Positions 1-8,099 of a DNA stretch of 64,000 nucleotides are shown in pieces. The position numbers and the translations under genes were made by a program. The notes under the pieces are model-generated. The model saw only the letters and a list, made by a program, of their open reading frames with translations, made no database searches and was not told the DNA's origin. Origin of the DNA: Polaribacter pectinis. Lineage in GTDB: Bacteria > Bacteroidota > Bacteroidia > Flavobacteriales > Flavobacteriaceae. The stretch spans positions 2,945,501 through 3,009,500 of the forward strand of contig NZ_CP060695.1 of the NCBI RefSeq assembly GCF_014352875.1. The letters are read 5' to 3'. Position 1 is the stretch's first letter; each line of letters opens with the position of its first letter.

Positions 1-774
1 GCAGCTTCTTATGCAATTACACCAGTAGTTACTTTATTGGCTTCTGCAGAAAAAGCAGTGCGTTTACCAGATGAAACAGAAGTTTTTGGTAATGATGGAG
101 ATAATGTTGTAGCAAACCCAACTATAAATCCAGAACAAAGTAAAAACTATAATTTAGGTTTTAGATTTGGAACTTTCAATATAAAAAACCATGATTTTTC
201 TATTTCTACAAATGTTTTTACTCGAAATATTAAAGATAGAATTGGCTTACCTCTAGAAACCTCTTTTAATGTTGATGATGAATTAATAGTATACGTAAAT
301 CAAGGAAGCGGAACTTCTAAAGGTATAGATGCACAATTAAGTTATACTTATAACAGAAATTTTGGTTTAAATTTTAATATATCTCGTTTCGATTTAAAAA
401 TTATAAATAATAATGTAGAAATAGATGTACCAAACACACCTTTTTATACAATGAACGGTAGTTTACGATACTCTTTTAAAAATTTATTTCAAAAAGAATC
501 TAGATTAAACATTTTCTACTCTATGTATTTTACAGATGAGTTTTCTTACCTAGTACCTCAAGGATCCAATACAGTTGGTAATGATTTTTTTAAAATACCT
601 CAACAACTAGCTCAAGATTTTGGTCTTAGTTATTCATTTCCAAACAAGAAACTTGTTGCTAGTTTCGATATTAAAAACATATTCGATAAACCTGTATTTG
701 ACAATTTATCTGTACAAAAACCTGGAAGAGCTTTTTACATAAAATTAAATTACACAATCAATAAATTTAACTAA
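1..774 (+). CDS. TonB-dependent receptor, C-terminal part (5' end outside window)
   Basis: The frame is open from the first base of the window and ends at 774, so only about the last 257 residues of an outer-membrane receptor are seen. They show the alternating short aromatic/polar beta strands of a TonB-dependent barrel, with typical closing strands (a segment reading FDIKNIFDKPVFDN followed by GRAFYIKLNYTINKFN and the stop). Receptors of this family import iron-siderophore complexes, haem or other large ligands into the periplasm using TonB energy. The gene lies 13 bp before a DUF4374 lipoprotein and is followed by a PepSY-reductase, a neighbourhood typical of siderophore receptors, so a siderophore ligand is the likeliest inference. 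The TTG at 37 is an internal codon, not a start. Confidence 0.85.
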   Translation, partial: AASYAITPVVTLLASAEKAVRLPDETEVFGNDGDNVVANPTINPEQSKNYNLGFRFGTFNIKNHDFSISTNVFTRNIKDRIGLPLETSFNVDDELIVYVNQGSGTSKGIDAQLSYTYNRNFGLNFNISRFDLKIINNNVEIDVPNTPFYTMNGSLRYSFKNLFQKESRLNIFYSMYFTDEFSYLVPQGSNTVGNDFFKIPQQLAQDFGLSYSFPNKKLVASFDIKNIFDKPVFDNLSVQKPGRAFYIKLNYTINKFN

Positions 775-787
775 ATATTAAAATAAA

Positions 788-2143
788 ATGAAACAAATAT
801 TTTTAAACCACAGAGTATTAGCCCTAATAATATCATTTGGGATATTTACAGCATGTAGTAATGATGTTAATGAAGATCCAGTTAATCCAGAACCAGAAGT
901 AACAAGATGGATTACAATAGCTGGAGCCAAAATGGGAGACAACCCAGGAGATGGAAATGGAGGAACATTAATTTATTCTGTATCTAGAGAAGATGCCAAA
1001 GACCCTACAGTTTCTATTAATCCTTTTGAAAATGGGTTTATAGCACCTTCTAATAGAACTGCTAGACTACAAGCTTCAGAAGATGGAAGTACAATTTTTA
1101 ATATTAGTTATGCCGGAGATACTGGTGGTAATTATACTAAATATTCTGTAGCAGGAGGACAAAAATTTACACCTATAGGTTCTGAGGTAAGTATTGCTCC
1201 TTATGTTGGTAATGCTCCAAGATGGATAAAATTATTTGATGGAGATAAAACTGGATCTGCAGTATATGTGTCCACAGAGCATCAAGTTAATGATAATGGA
1301 ACACCAAATGATGCAACAGATGATGTTTATACATACACAAAAGCCACAATAGGTGTAGTTACTTTAGATTTAGAAAATTCTTCTATTAATAAATTTCAAG
1401 AACATGTTGTACGTCTAAGCCCAGAAGAAGAAGCGGCAGGTTATTATTTTTCTAGAATTGATATGCCAACTTTAAATGCTGTCGGAGATAAATTATATAT
1501 TGGTGGTCGTTTAAGTAAAGTAAATCCAAGTACCGTTGAAAGCGATAGTGGATATGAAATTTTAGGTTCTAAAACCATTGTTTTAGATTATCCTTCTTTA
1601 TTAAATCCAACAGTAATTACATCAACTGTTGGTCATGGTAATACTAACGGATACCGAAGTATTAATGCTTTTGAATATAATGGAAGTGTTTACCAAGCAA
1701 ATCAAAGCGATCCAGAAGGTTCTCATATCTTAAAAATTGGAGCAAATAATGAATATGATAATTCTTATGATTTTAATTTAGACGATGCTTTGGGTGTAAC
1801 AGGTGCTTATGTGCTTGCTTGGAGACCAGCTGCAAACGGAAAAGCAGTGCTAGCTTATCGTCATGAAGGTTCTGCAGATGGTTTAGCAGGCGCTCAAGGA
1901 TTTTTTGCTTTAGTAGATTTAGATGCTAAAACAGCTGTAAAAATTGAGGAAATTCCTTACGATCCAGATTTTTACTTATTCCAGTATCAAGGTTTTGCAG
2001 TTGATGGAAATGAAATATATTTAACCCAAGCTCCTGTAGGTAAAAATGGAAATATTTATGTTGTAGATACAGAAACTAGCACAGTTACTAAAGGTGCAGA
2101 ATTGGTAAACACTACTGGAAGTCACTTTATTGGGGCATGGTAA
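788..2143 (+). CDS. DUF4374 family lipoprotein
   Basis: 451 residues. An N-terminal hydrophobic stretch ends in a lipobox-like FTAC with Cys23, so this is probably a lipoprotein. The mature part begins with RWITIAGAKMGDNPGDGNGG, recognisable as the DUF4374 family of Bacteroidota, and has repeated blade-like segments suggestive of a beta-propeller. Members are commonly found beside TonB-dependent siderophore receptors and PepSY proteins; a role in ligand handling at the outer membrane is inferred from that, not known. It starts 13 bp after the receptor stop, so they are probably cotranscribed, and a hairpin follows at 2174. Confidence 0.85.
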   Translation: MKQIFLNHRVLALIISFGIFTACSNDVNEDPVNPEPEVTRWITIAGAKMGDNPGDGNGGTLIYSVSREDAKDPTVSINPFENGFIAPSNRTARLQASEDGSTIFNISYAGDTGGNYTKYSVAGGQKFTPIGSEVSIAPYVGNAPRWIKLFDGDKTGSAVYVSTEHQVNDNGTPNDATDDVYTYTKATIGVVTLDLENSSINKFQEHVVRLSPEEEAAGYYFSRIDMPTLNAVGDKLYIGGRLSKVNPSTVESDSGYEILGSKTIVLDYPSLLNPTVITSTVGHGNTNGYRSINAFEYNGSVYQANQSDPEGSHILKIGANNEYDNSYDFNLDDALGVTGAYVLAWRPAANGKAVLAYRHEGSADGLAGAQGFFALVDLDAKTAVKIEEIPYDPDFYLFQYQGFAVDGNEIYLTQAPVGKNGNIYVVDTETSTVTKGAELVNTTGSHFIGAW

Positions 2144-2173
2144 ATTTAGAGTACTATAATAAATACATATTAA

Positions 2174-2211
2174 AACTCCTTTCTAAAATTAATAAGAAAG
2201 GAGTTCTCTTA
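2174..2211 (+). terminator. hairpin, possible weak terminator after DUF4374 gene
   Basis: An 11-bp perfect stem (aactcctttct at 2174-2184 with agaaaggagtt at 2195-2205) and a 10-nt loop, followed by ctctt rather than a clean T run. It may only partly stop transcription, leaving some read-through into the ankyrin gene. Confidence 0.5.
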
Positions 2212-2222
2212 AAAAAACTATA

Positions 2223-3725
2223 ATGAAAAAATTAATCATTTTACTATTGTTAATAGTTCCAATTTTTGTTTTCTCACAAAGAGGACAAGGACAGCAAAAC
2301 ACCAACGAATTTCATAACAGAGATTTTTGGAAAACGCAACCAGATGTTGCAACCATAAAGCAAAAAATAAAAGAAGGTAATGATCCTGTAAAACTAAATC
2401 AAGCAGCTTTTGATGCTCTTTGTTATGCTATTATGGCAAATGCTCCTTTAGCAACAATTGAGTATTTATTGTCTTTATCAGGTAACAATATTAATAAATC
2501 GACTCATGATGGTAGAAGTTATTTAATGTGGGCAGGTTCCGCTGGCAATATAGAAACCATGAAACTATTATTAAGTAAAGGTGCTGATACAAAAGTAGTA
2601 GGTAGCCATGGTTTTAATTGGTTTACGTTTACGGTAAATGCAGGTCATGAAAATACAGATATTTACGATTTAATGATTGCAAATGGTGTCGATTTAAAAG
2701 AAACGAATCGAGCAGGAGCAAATGCAATTTTATTAATAGCACCACATAGTAATGACGGAAAAGTTATTGAGTATTTTCAGAAAAAAGGATTAGATATTAA
2801 AGCAACAGATAAAAAAGAAAACAATCTTTTGTTTTATGCTGCTAAAGGTGGAAATATCGATTTAATAAAAAAATACATCGCTAAAGGTTTTGACTATAAA
2901 AAAGTGAATACTGATGGAGAAAATATCGTGCTTTTTGCAAGTCATGGAGGAAGACGAAGTAGTAACCCACTTAAGGTTTACCAATATTTTGATTCTTTAG
3001 GTTTGAATATGATATTAACAAATAACAACTCTGAAAATGCTTTACATAATATTGCATTAAATACTAAAGATGTTAATATTGTTGACTTTTTTATAAAAAA
3101 AGGAGTTAACATTCATCAACAAAATAAAGAAGGAAATACTCCTTTTTTAAATGCTGCAAAAGGAAATAATCTTTTAGTTTTAGAAAAATTAGCACCATTA
3201 TCTAAAAACATCAATCAACAAAACAAAGAAGGTTTTTCTGCTATAATTTATGCAACAAAAAGTATGAATATAGAGGCTTTTAATTTTTTAAAACAAAATG
3301 GAGCAAATGTGAATACTGTTGATGCTGAAGGAAACAACTTATATTATCATTTATTTAATGCTTTTAGTAGAAGAAATAGCAAAACATTTACTGCTTTTGA
3401 AAAGACTTTAGCAACTGCAAATGTTTCATTTAAAAATGCTTCAAAAAACGAAAATTTACTACACATTGCAATTGCAAAAGGCGAAAATAAAATAATAAAA
3501 AAAGCTTTAGAATTGGGCGCAGATATTAATCAAAAAAATAACGATGGATTAACACCATTACATTTAGCGGCAATGAAAGCTAAAGATGTAAAATTGTTAC
3601 AACTTTTAATAAGCAAAGGCGCAGATAAAAAAATACTTACCGATTTTAACGAAAGTGCTTTTGATTTAGCTAAAGAAAACGAACTGTTAAGCAAAAGTGA
3701 TATTACATTTTTAAAACAATCTTAA
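2223..3725 (+). CDS. exported ankyrin-repeat protein
   Basis: 500 residues. The first 18 form a signal peptide (MKKLIILLLLIVPIFVFS then Q). From about residue 55 to 485 the protein is a run of ankyrin repeats; clear units include GRSYLMWAGSAGNIETMKLL, GNTPFLNAAKGNN and DGLTPLHLAAMKAKDVKLLQ followed by LLISKGADKK. No catalytic domain is visible. It is therefore a periplasmic or surface protein-binding scaffold. It lies between siderophore-uptake genes and only 11 bp before the DUF2271 gene, so it probably belongs to the same function, for example by binding receptor, reductase or ligand-handling partners, but this is inference. Confidence 0.85.
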   Translation: MKKLIILLLLIVPIFVFSQRGQGQQNTNEFHNRDFWKTQPDVATIKQKIKEGNDPVKLNQAAFDALCYAIMANAPLATIEYLLSLSGNNINKSTHDGRSYLMWAGSAGNIETMKLLLSKGADTKVVGSHGFNWFTFTVNAGHENTDIYDLMIANGVDLKETNRAGANAILLIAPHSNDGKVIEYFQKKGLDIKATDKKENNLLFYAAKGGNIDLIKKYIAKGFDYKKVNTDGENIVLFASHGGRRSSNPLKVYQYFDSLGLNMILTNNNSENALHNIALNTKDVNIVDFFIKKGVNIHQQNKEGNTPFLNAAKGNNLLVLEKLAPLSKNINQQNKEGFSAIIYATKSMNIEAFNFLKQNGANVNTVDAEGNNLYYHLFNAFSRRNSKTFTAFEKTLATANVSFKNASKNENLLHIAIAKGENKIIKKALELGADINQKNNDGLTPLHLAAMKAKDVKLLQLLISKGADKKILTDFNESAFDLAKENELLSKSDITFLKQS

Positions 3726-3736
3726 ATTATATTTAT

Positions 3737-4228
3737 ATGAAACTTTATAAATTCGTTCTTGGAATATTTTGTTTGTCATTTATGGCTTTTACAACCATAA
3801 AAAACATCGAACTTACATCGAAATACAAATGTATGGTTCAGTTAAAAAACTATGAAGGAGAAGGCGCTTATGTTGTGGCATCAATAGTTGATAAAGACAA
3901 TAATTATATAAAAACGCTACATATTTTAGGCGATGATGAAAAGTGGTATCCAGATATACCAACATGGTGGTCTTTTTTTGAAACCGCAAAAGATACCCAA
4001 GTAGATGCAATTTCAGGAGCCACTATTGCTGGAGGAGAACGTGCTATTTTTACTATTCAGTTAGATGAATCTTATTTAACAGCAGGAAATAAATTAAGAT
4101 TTGAAACGGCTGTAGAACATCAAGATTATTTTGAAAAAGATTTAGAAATTTTGTTAGAAAGTGAAAACTTAAAAAACAAATTTGAAGGCACAGGATATAT
4201 TCGTTACGTTAGAATTATACCAAACTAA
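3737..4228 (+). CDS. DUF2271 domain protein, exported
   Basis: 163 residues with an N-terminal signal segment (LGIFCLSFMAF) and a small beta-rich domain containing YVVASIVDKDNNYIKTLHI and AISGATIAGGERAIFTIQ, which matches the DUF2271 family. Such proteins are usually encoded next to PepSY membrane proteins in iron loci; the biochemical role is unknown. The gene begins 11 bp after the ankyrin gene and ends 9 bp before the PepSY-reductase gene, so these three are one transcription unit. An antisense frame inside it is a shadow. Confidence 0.8.
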   Translation: MKLYKFVLGIFCLSFMAFTTIKNIELTSKYKCMVQLKNYEGEGAYVVASIVDKDNNYIKTLHILGDDEKWYPDIPTWWSFFETAKDTQVDAISGATIAGGERAIFTIQLDESYLTAGNKLRFETAVEHQDYFEKDLEILLESENLKNKFEGTGYIRYVRIIPN

Positions 4229-4237
4229 TTAAATAAT

Positions 4238-6436
4238 ATGCTTAACAAAATATGGAGATACAGTCATTTTTACCTGACTGTATCTTCTTTCTTATTTTTA
4301 CTTTTAGCTTCAATTACTGGGTCTTTTTTGGCTTTTGAACCTATTCAAGAAAAGTTACAACCTCACTATATTGAAAACGCTGAAGATGTTTCTGTGGCAC
4401 AATTAATAGATACTTTAAAAAACAAGTATAACGAGGTTTTAGATATTGAAGTAGATAAGAATTATTTTGTAAAGGCAAGTCTTTTTAGTTTAGAAGAAGC
4501 TATTGATGGGCAATTTTACATTAATCCTTTTAATGGAGATAAAATAGCCGATATTCCAAGAAAAGGTGCTTTTTTTGAGTTCTTAACTAATTTTCATCGT
4601 TCCTTATTTTTAAAAACTCCAGGAAGGGTTTTTGTTGGCATTAGCTGTTTTTTATTATTTTTAATAGCCATTACAGGTTTATTATTAGCGATTAAAAGAC
4701 AAGGAGGTTTTTTAAAATTTTTCTTAAAAATTATAAACGATAAATCAATACAATATAACCACGTTGCTTTAGGAAGATTGTTCTTAATTCCTATTATTAT
4801 TTTGGCGTTATCAGGAACGTATTTGTCAATGGAACGGTTTTCGTTATTGCCAAAAACTAAAGCTATAGTTACGCAACAAGAATCGGTTTTTAAACTAAAT
4901 ATTACTTTTTCTAAATTCCCTATTTTTAAAACGATAACTTTAAAAGAAGTAAAAAAAATAGAATTTCCTTTTTCTACAGATGAAGAAGATTTTTTTATTT
5001 TAAGCTTACAAGATCGAGAACTAGAAATTCATCAAAAAACAGGAGAAATTGTAAAAACAACATATTATCCTATTACAAAAATATTAAGTGTATTAAGTTT
5101 TAATCTGCACACAGGATCAGGAAGTATAATTTGGTCTTTAGTATTATTTATTAGTTCGCTTTCAGTTTTATACTTTATGTATTCTGGAAGTATAATTGCG
5201 TTTAAACGTATGCGTTCTAAAACAAAAAATAAATACAACGCTAACCAAGCTAATTTTGTAATTCTAATAGGGTCAGAAAATGGAGGCACAAAAAGATTAG
5301 GAAAAACTTTACAGCAGTCTTTATTAAAAGCAGGTAAAAAAGTGTTTTTAGATGATTTAAACAACTACAAAAGTTATCCTGCAATTGAACAATTAGTTAT
5401 TATTACTTCTACTTACGGCGATGGAGAGCCACCAAGCAATGCAAATTTATTTTTAACCAAACTCCAGCAAATCAAAATTATAAAACCCTTTACTTGTAAT
5501 GTAATTGGGTTAGGATCTTTTTCGTATTCAAAATTTTGTGAATTTGCTAAAAGCGTTCAAAGACAAGTTGTTTTAAATAAACAGATTATTGTTCCTCAAG
5601 AAAATCCGTTATTAATTCATAACCAGAATTATAATGCGTTTAGAAATTGGGTTTTAGAATGGAATACTAGCTTAAATTTAAATTTAGAAATTCCAAAAGA
5701 ATTGTCTTTTATAAAACCTAAAGAGACAATTTTTAAAGTAGTTGAAAAACAAAATGTTATTGATGAATATGCTGAAACATTTAAACTAACCTTGGGATCA
5801 AAAAAAAGAATAAAATTTGTACCCGGAGATTTGTTAGGAATTACGCCTCCAAATGAAACTTCAGAACGTTTATATTCTATTGGTAAAAACAGTAATGGAG
5901 ATTTATTATTGAGTATAAAAAAACATTCTCTAGGTATTTGTTCTAATTTTCTAAATGGCTTAAAACCTAATCAAGAACTAAAAGGAACCATTCAAAAAAA
6001 TAAACAATTTCATCTTCCTAAAAAAAGCAAACAGGTTATTTTAATAGCCAACGGAACAGGAATTGCCCCATTTTTAGGCATGATTCATCAAAAAAAGAAC
6101 ACTCCTAAAACTTTGTATTGGGGAACTCGAACTAAAATTTCGGAAGAATTATACAAATCTCAAATTTTAGAAGCGTTACAAAAAAAGACACTACAAACCT
6201 ATGATGTGGCTTTTTCAAAAGAAGAAAGTCCTTATAACTATGTTCAAGACATTATTACAAGAGATGAAAAAAATATCGTAAAAACACTTTCAACTGGAGG
6301 AACTATTATGTTATGCGGATCTATAACTATGCGTAATGGTGTTTTTGAGCTTCTAGAAAAAATTTGCTTTAGAAATAATCTACCTGCTTTTGAAACATTC
6401 AAAAATAAAGGGCAAATTTTAACAGACTGTTATTAA
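4238..6436 (+). CDS. PepSY membrane protein fused to flavodoxin/FAD-NAD(P)H reductase
   Basis: 732 residues. About 1-340 is a PepSY-type four-helix membrane region with histidines near helices (HFYLTV, FHRSLF, YNHVALG, LHTGSG), possible haem b or metal ligands. About 343-480 is a flavodoxin domain (ILIGSENGGTKRLGKTLQQS, TSTYGDGEPPSNA). About 500-732 is a ferredoxin-reductase-like domain with the FAD motif RLYSIGK, the nucleotide site LIANGTGIAPFLGMI and the C-terminal LCGSITMRNGVFELL. The layout matches Bacteroidota PepSY/sulfite-reductase-flavoprotein fusions. It would move electrons from NAD(P)H through FAD and FMN across the inner membrane, probably to reduce Fe(III)-siderophore in the periplasm; that substrate is inferred from context. 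Confidence 0.87.
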   Translation: MLNKIWRYSHFYLTVSSFLFLLLASITGSFLAFEPIQEKLQPHYIENAEDVSVAQLIDTLKNKYNEVLDIEVDKNYFVKASLFSLEEAIDGQFYINPFNGDKIADIPRKGAFFEFLTNFHRSLFLKTPGRVFVGISCFLLFLIAITGLLLAIKRQGGFLKFFLKIINDKSIQYNHVALGRLFLIPIIILALSGTYLSMERFSLLPKTKAIVTQQESVFKLNITFSKFPIFKTITLKEVKKIEFPFSTDEEDFFILSLQDRELEIHQKTGEIVKTTYYPITKILSVLSFNLHTGSGSIIWSLVLFISSLSVLYFMYSGSIIAFKRMRSKTKNKYNANQANFVILIGSENGGTKRLGKTLQQSLLKAGKKVFLDDLNNYKSYPAIEQLVIITSTYGDGEPPSNANLFLTKLQQIKIIKPFTCNVIGLGSFSYSKFCEFAKSVQRQVVLNKQIIVPQENPLLIHNQNYNAFRNWVLEWNTSLNLNLEIPKELSFIKPKETIFKVVEKQNVIDEYAETFKLTLGSKKRIKFVPGDLLGITPPNETSERLYSIGKNSNGDLLLSIKKHSLGICSNFLNGLKPNQELKGTIQKNKQFHLPKKSKQVILIANGTGIAPFLGMIHQKKNTPKTLYWGTRTKISEELYKSQILEALQKKTLQTYDVAFSKEESPYNYVQDIITRDEKNIVKTLSTGGTIMLCGSITMRNGVFELLEKICFRNNLPAFETFKNKGQILTDCY

Positions 6437-6452
6437 TATTTTTTTAACAAAA

Positions 6453-6484
6453 CATTAATTAGTTGCACCTGCAACTAATTAATG
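6453..6484 (+). promoter_or_regulatory. 32-bp palindrome covering the marR start codon (operator candidate)
   Basis: Left arm cattaattagttgca (6453-6467), 2-bp centre cc, right arm tgcaactaattaatg (6470-6484). All 15 pairs match, and the last three bases of the right arm are the ATG of marR. MarR dimers bind palindromes of about 20 bp in their own promoters, so this is most probably the autoregulatory operator. It would also let the mRNA start codon be buried in a hairpin. Confidence 0.8.
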
Positions 6485-6970
6485 ACTTTGTCTATTTTTG
6501 CAAAAGTGAAAGAAAAGCAAGTACATATCGATTTTGAAAATTCTATTGGGCCTTGGTTGGGTAGAACTGGTAAAATAGTAGATTATTTTATTCAGGAATC
6601 GTTTAAATTAAACAATCTAGATCTTACAAAAGAACAAATGATAGTTCTTAAAAAATTAAATGATCAAGACGGTTTAAATCAAAACGAATTGGCTTTTTTA
6701 ACGTTAAGAAATAAGTCTTCATTAACGCGTTTGCTTACTAAAATGGAAGGTAAAAAGTATATTTTTAGAAAACAAAGCAAAGAAGATAAGCGAATTAAAA
6801 ATGTGTACTTAACGGAATTCGGAAAAGAGGTTTTTGAAAACACCAAGCCGGTTATTCAAAATATAATATCTACAATGGAGCAAGATATAACTGTAGAAGA
6901 AAAACAACAAATAATAAAAATATTTAAAAAAATACAAACTAATTTCTGCTCAACAGCAGAACACATTTAA
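6482..6970 (+). CDS. MarR family transcriptional regulator
   Basis: 162 residues, normal for MarR. The winged-helix core runs from about 45 to 115: LTKEQMIVLKKL, QNELAFLTLRNKSSLTRLLTKME (turn and recognition helices) and the wing around KQSKEDKRIKNVYLTEFG with its Asp-Lys-Arg tip. It binds DNA as a dimer and usually represses an adjacent efflux operon until a small ligand is bound. The adaptor gene starts 9 bp after its stop, so it is the first gene of the RND operon. The start is fixed by the ATG inside the palindrome at 6453-6484, which argues for autoregulation. Confidence 0.92.
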   Translation: MTLSIFAKVKEKQVHIDFENSIGPWLGRTGKIVDYFIQESFKLNNLDLTKEQMIVLKKLNDQDGLNQNELAFLTLRNKSSLTRLLTKMEGKKYIFRKQSKEDKRIKNVYLTEFGKEVFENTKPVIQNIISTMEQDITVEEKQQIIKIFKKIQTNFCSTAEHI

Positions 6971-6979
6971 CTAACAAAC

Positions 6980-8095
6980 ATGAGAAAAATAATTTTAGCT
7001 ATTCTTGGGGTTTTAGCTATTGTTGCTGCTGTTTTAGTAGGTAACTACATTGTAGAAAAAAACCAAAAACCGAAACCGAAGTTTAAAAAACAGATAAAAA
7101 CTGTTTTTGTTAAAGAAGTAGAAAATAAAGAAATTCCTATTATTCTAGCTGCGAGTGGAAACTTAACTGCTAAAAGTAAAATAGATATTTTTTCTGAAGT
7201 ACAAGGAATCTTTAAGCCTTCTAATAAAGCATTTAAAGCCGGAACAAAATACTATAGAGGAGAAACTTTATTAAGTATAAATAGCGATGAATTTTACGCA
7301 AGTCTGCAATCTCAAAAAAGTAGTTTATACAATTTGTTAACTTCTATTATGCCAGATATACGTTTAGATTATCCAGGTGAATTTAGTAAATGGGAAAACT
7401 ATTTAAAAGGTTTCGATATTAATAAATCAACTCCAAAATTACCTAAATTTTCAACAGATAAAGAGAAATATTTTATTTCTGGAAGAGGAATTTTAACAGC
7501 ATATTACAATGTTAAAAATTTAGAAGTTAGAAATTCTAAACATCGAATTAGAGCTCCTTTTTCTGGAATTTTAACAGAAGCTTTGGTAAGTCCTGGAACG
7601 TTGGTTAGAGTTGGACAAAAATTAGGTGAGTTTATAGACCCAAGTATTTATGAAATGGAAGTTTCTGTTAATGCAGAATTTGCAGATTTGCTAAAAGTGG
7701 GTAACACAGTAGCATTGTCTAATTTAGAAAAATCTAAAAAATATACTGGAAAAGTAGTTCGTGTAAATGGTAGAGTAGATCAAGTTTCGCAAACCATTAA
7801 AGCTTTTATCGATGTAAAACATCCAGATCTAAAAGAAGGTATGTTTTTAGAAGCAGATTTAGTGGCAAAATCAGAAAGCGAAGCTATAGAAATTTCAAGA
7901 AAATTATTGGTTGATAATGCAGCAGTTTATACAGTTAAAAACGATAGTATTTTAACGTTGGTAAATGTAAACCCAGTTTATTTTGGAGCAGAAAATGTGG
8001 TGATAAAAGGGTTGAATAATAACGATAAAATTTTAACACAAACCTTACCAGGAGCTTTTGATGGAATGATTGTGAAAATTAATAAAAATAAGTAA
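6980..8095 (+). CDS. RND efflux periplasmic adaptor (HlyD/MFP family), operon 1
   Basis: 371 residues. An uncleaved N-terminal anchor (IILAILGVLAIVAAVLVGNY) is followed by a split lipoyl/barrel-sandwich region around residues 55-95 and 185-215 (IRAPFSGILTEALVSPGTLV, the return lipoyl strand), then beta-barrel and membrane-proximal domains. The alpha-hairpin is short. The protein joins the inner-membrane pump to TolC across the periplasm. It has no lipobox, unlike the adaptor of the second operon. It is 9 bp after marR and 4 bp before the pump gene. Confidence 0.9.
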   Translation: MRKIILAILGVLAIVAAVLVGNYIVEKNQKPKPKFKKQIKTVFVKEVENKEIPIILAASGNLTAKSKIDIFSEVQGIFKPSNKAFKAGTKYYRGETLLSINSDEFYASLQSQKSSLYNLLTSIMPDIRLDYPGEFSKWENYLKGFDINKSTPKLPKFSTDKEKYFISGRGILTAYYNVKNLEVRNSKHRIRAPFSGILTEALVSPGTLVRVGQKLGEFIDPSIYEMEVSVNAEFADLLKVGNTVALSNLEKSKKYTGKVVRVNGRVDQVSQTIKAFIDVKHPDLKEGMFLEADLVAKSESEAIEISRKLLVDNAAVYTVKNDSILTLVNVNPVYFGAENVVIKGLNNNDKILTQTLPGAFDGMIVKINKNK

Positions 8096-8099
8096 TTAG

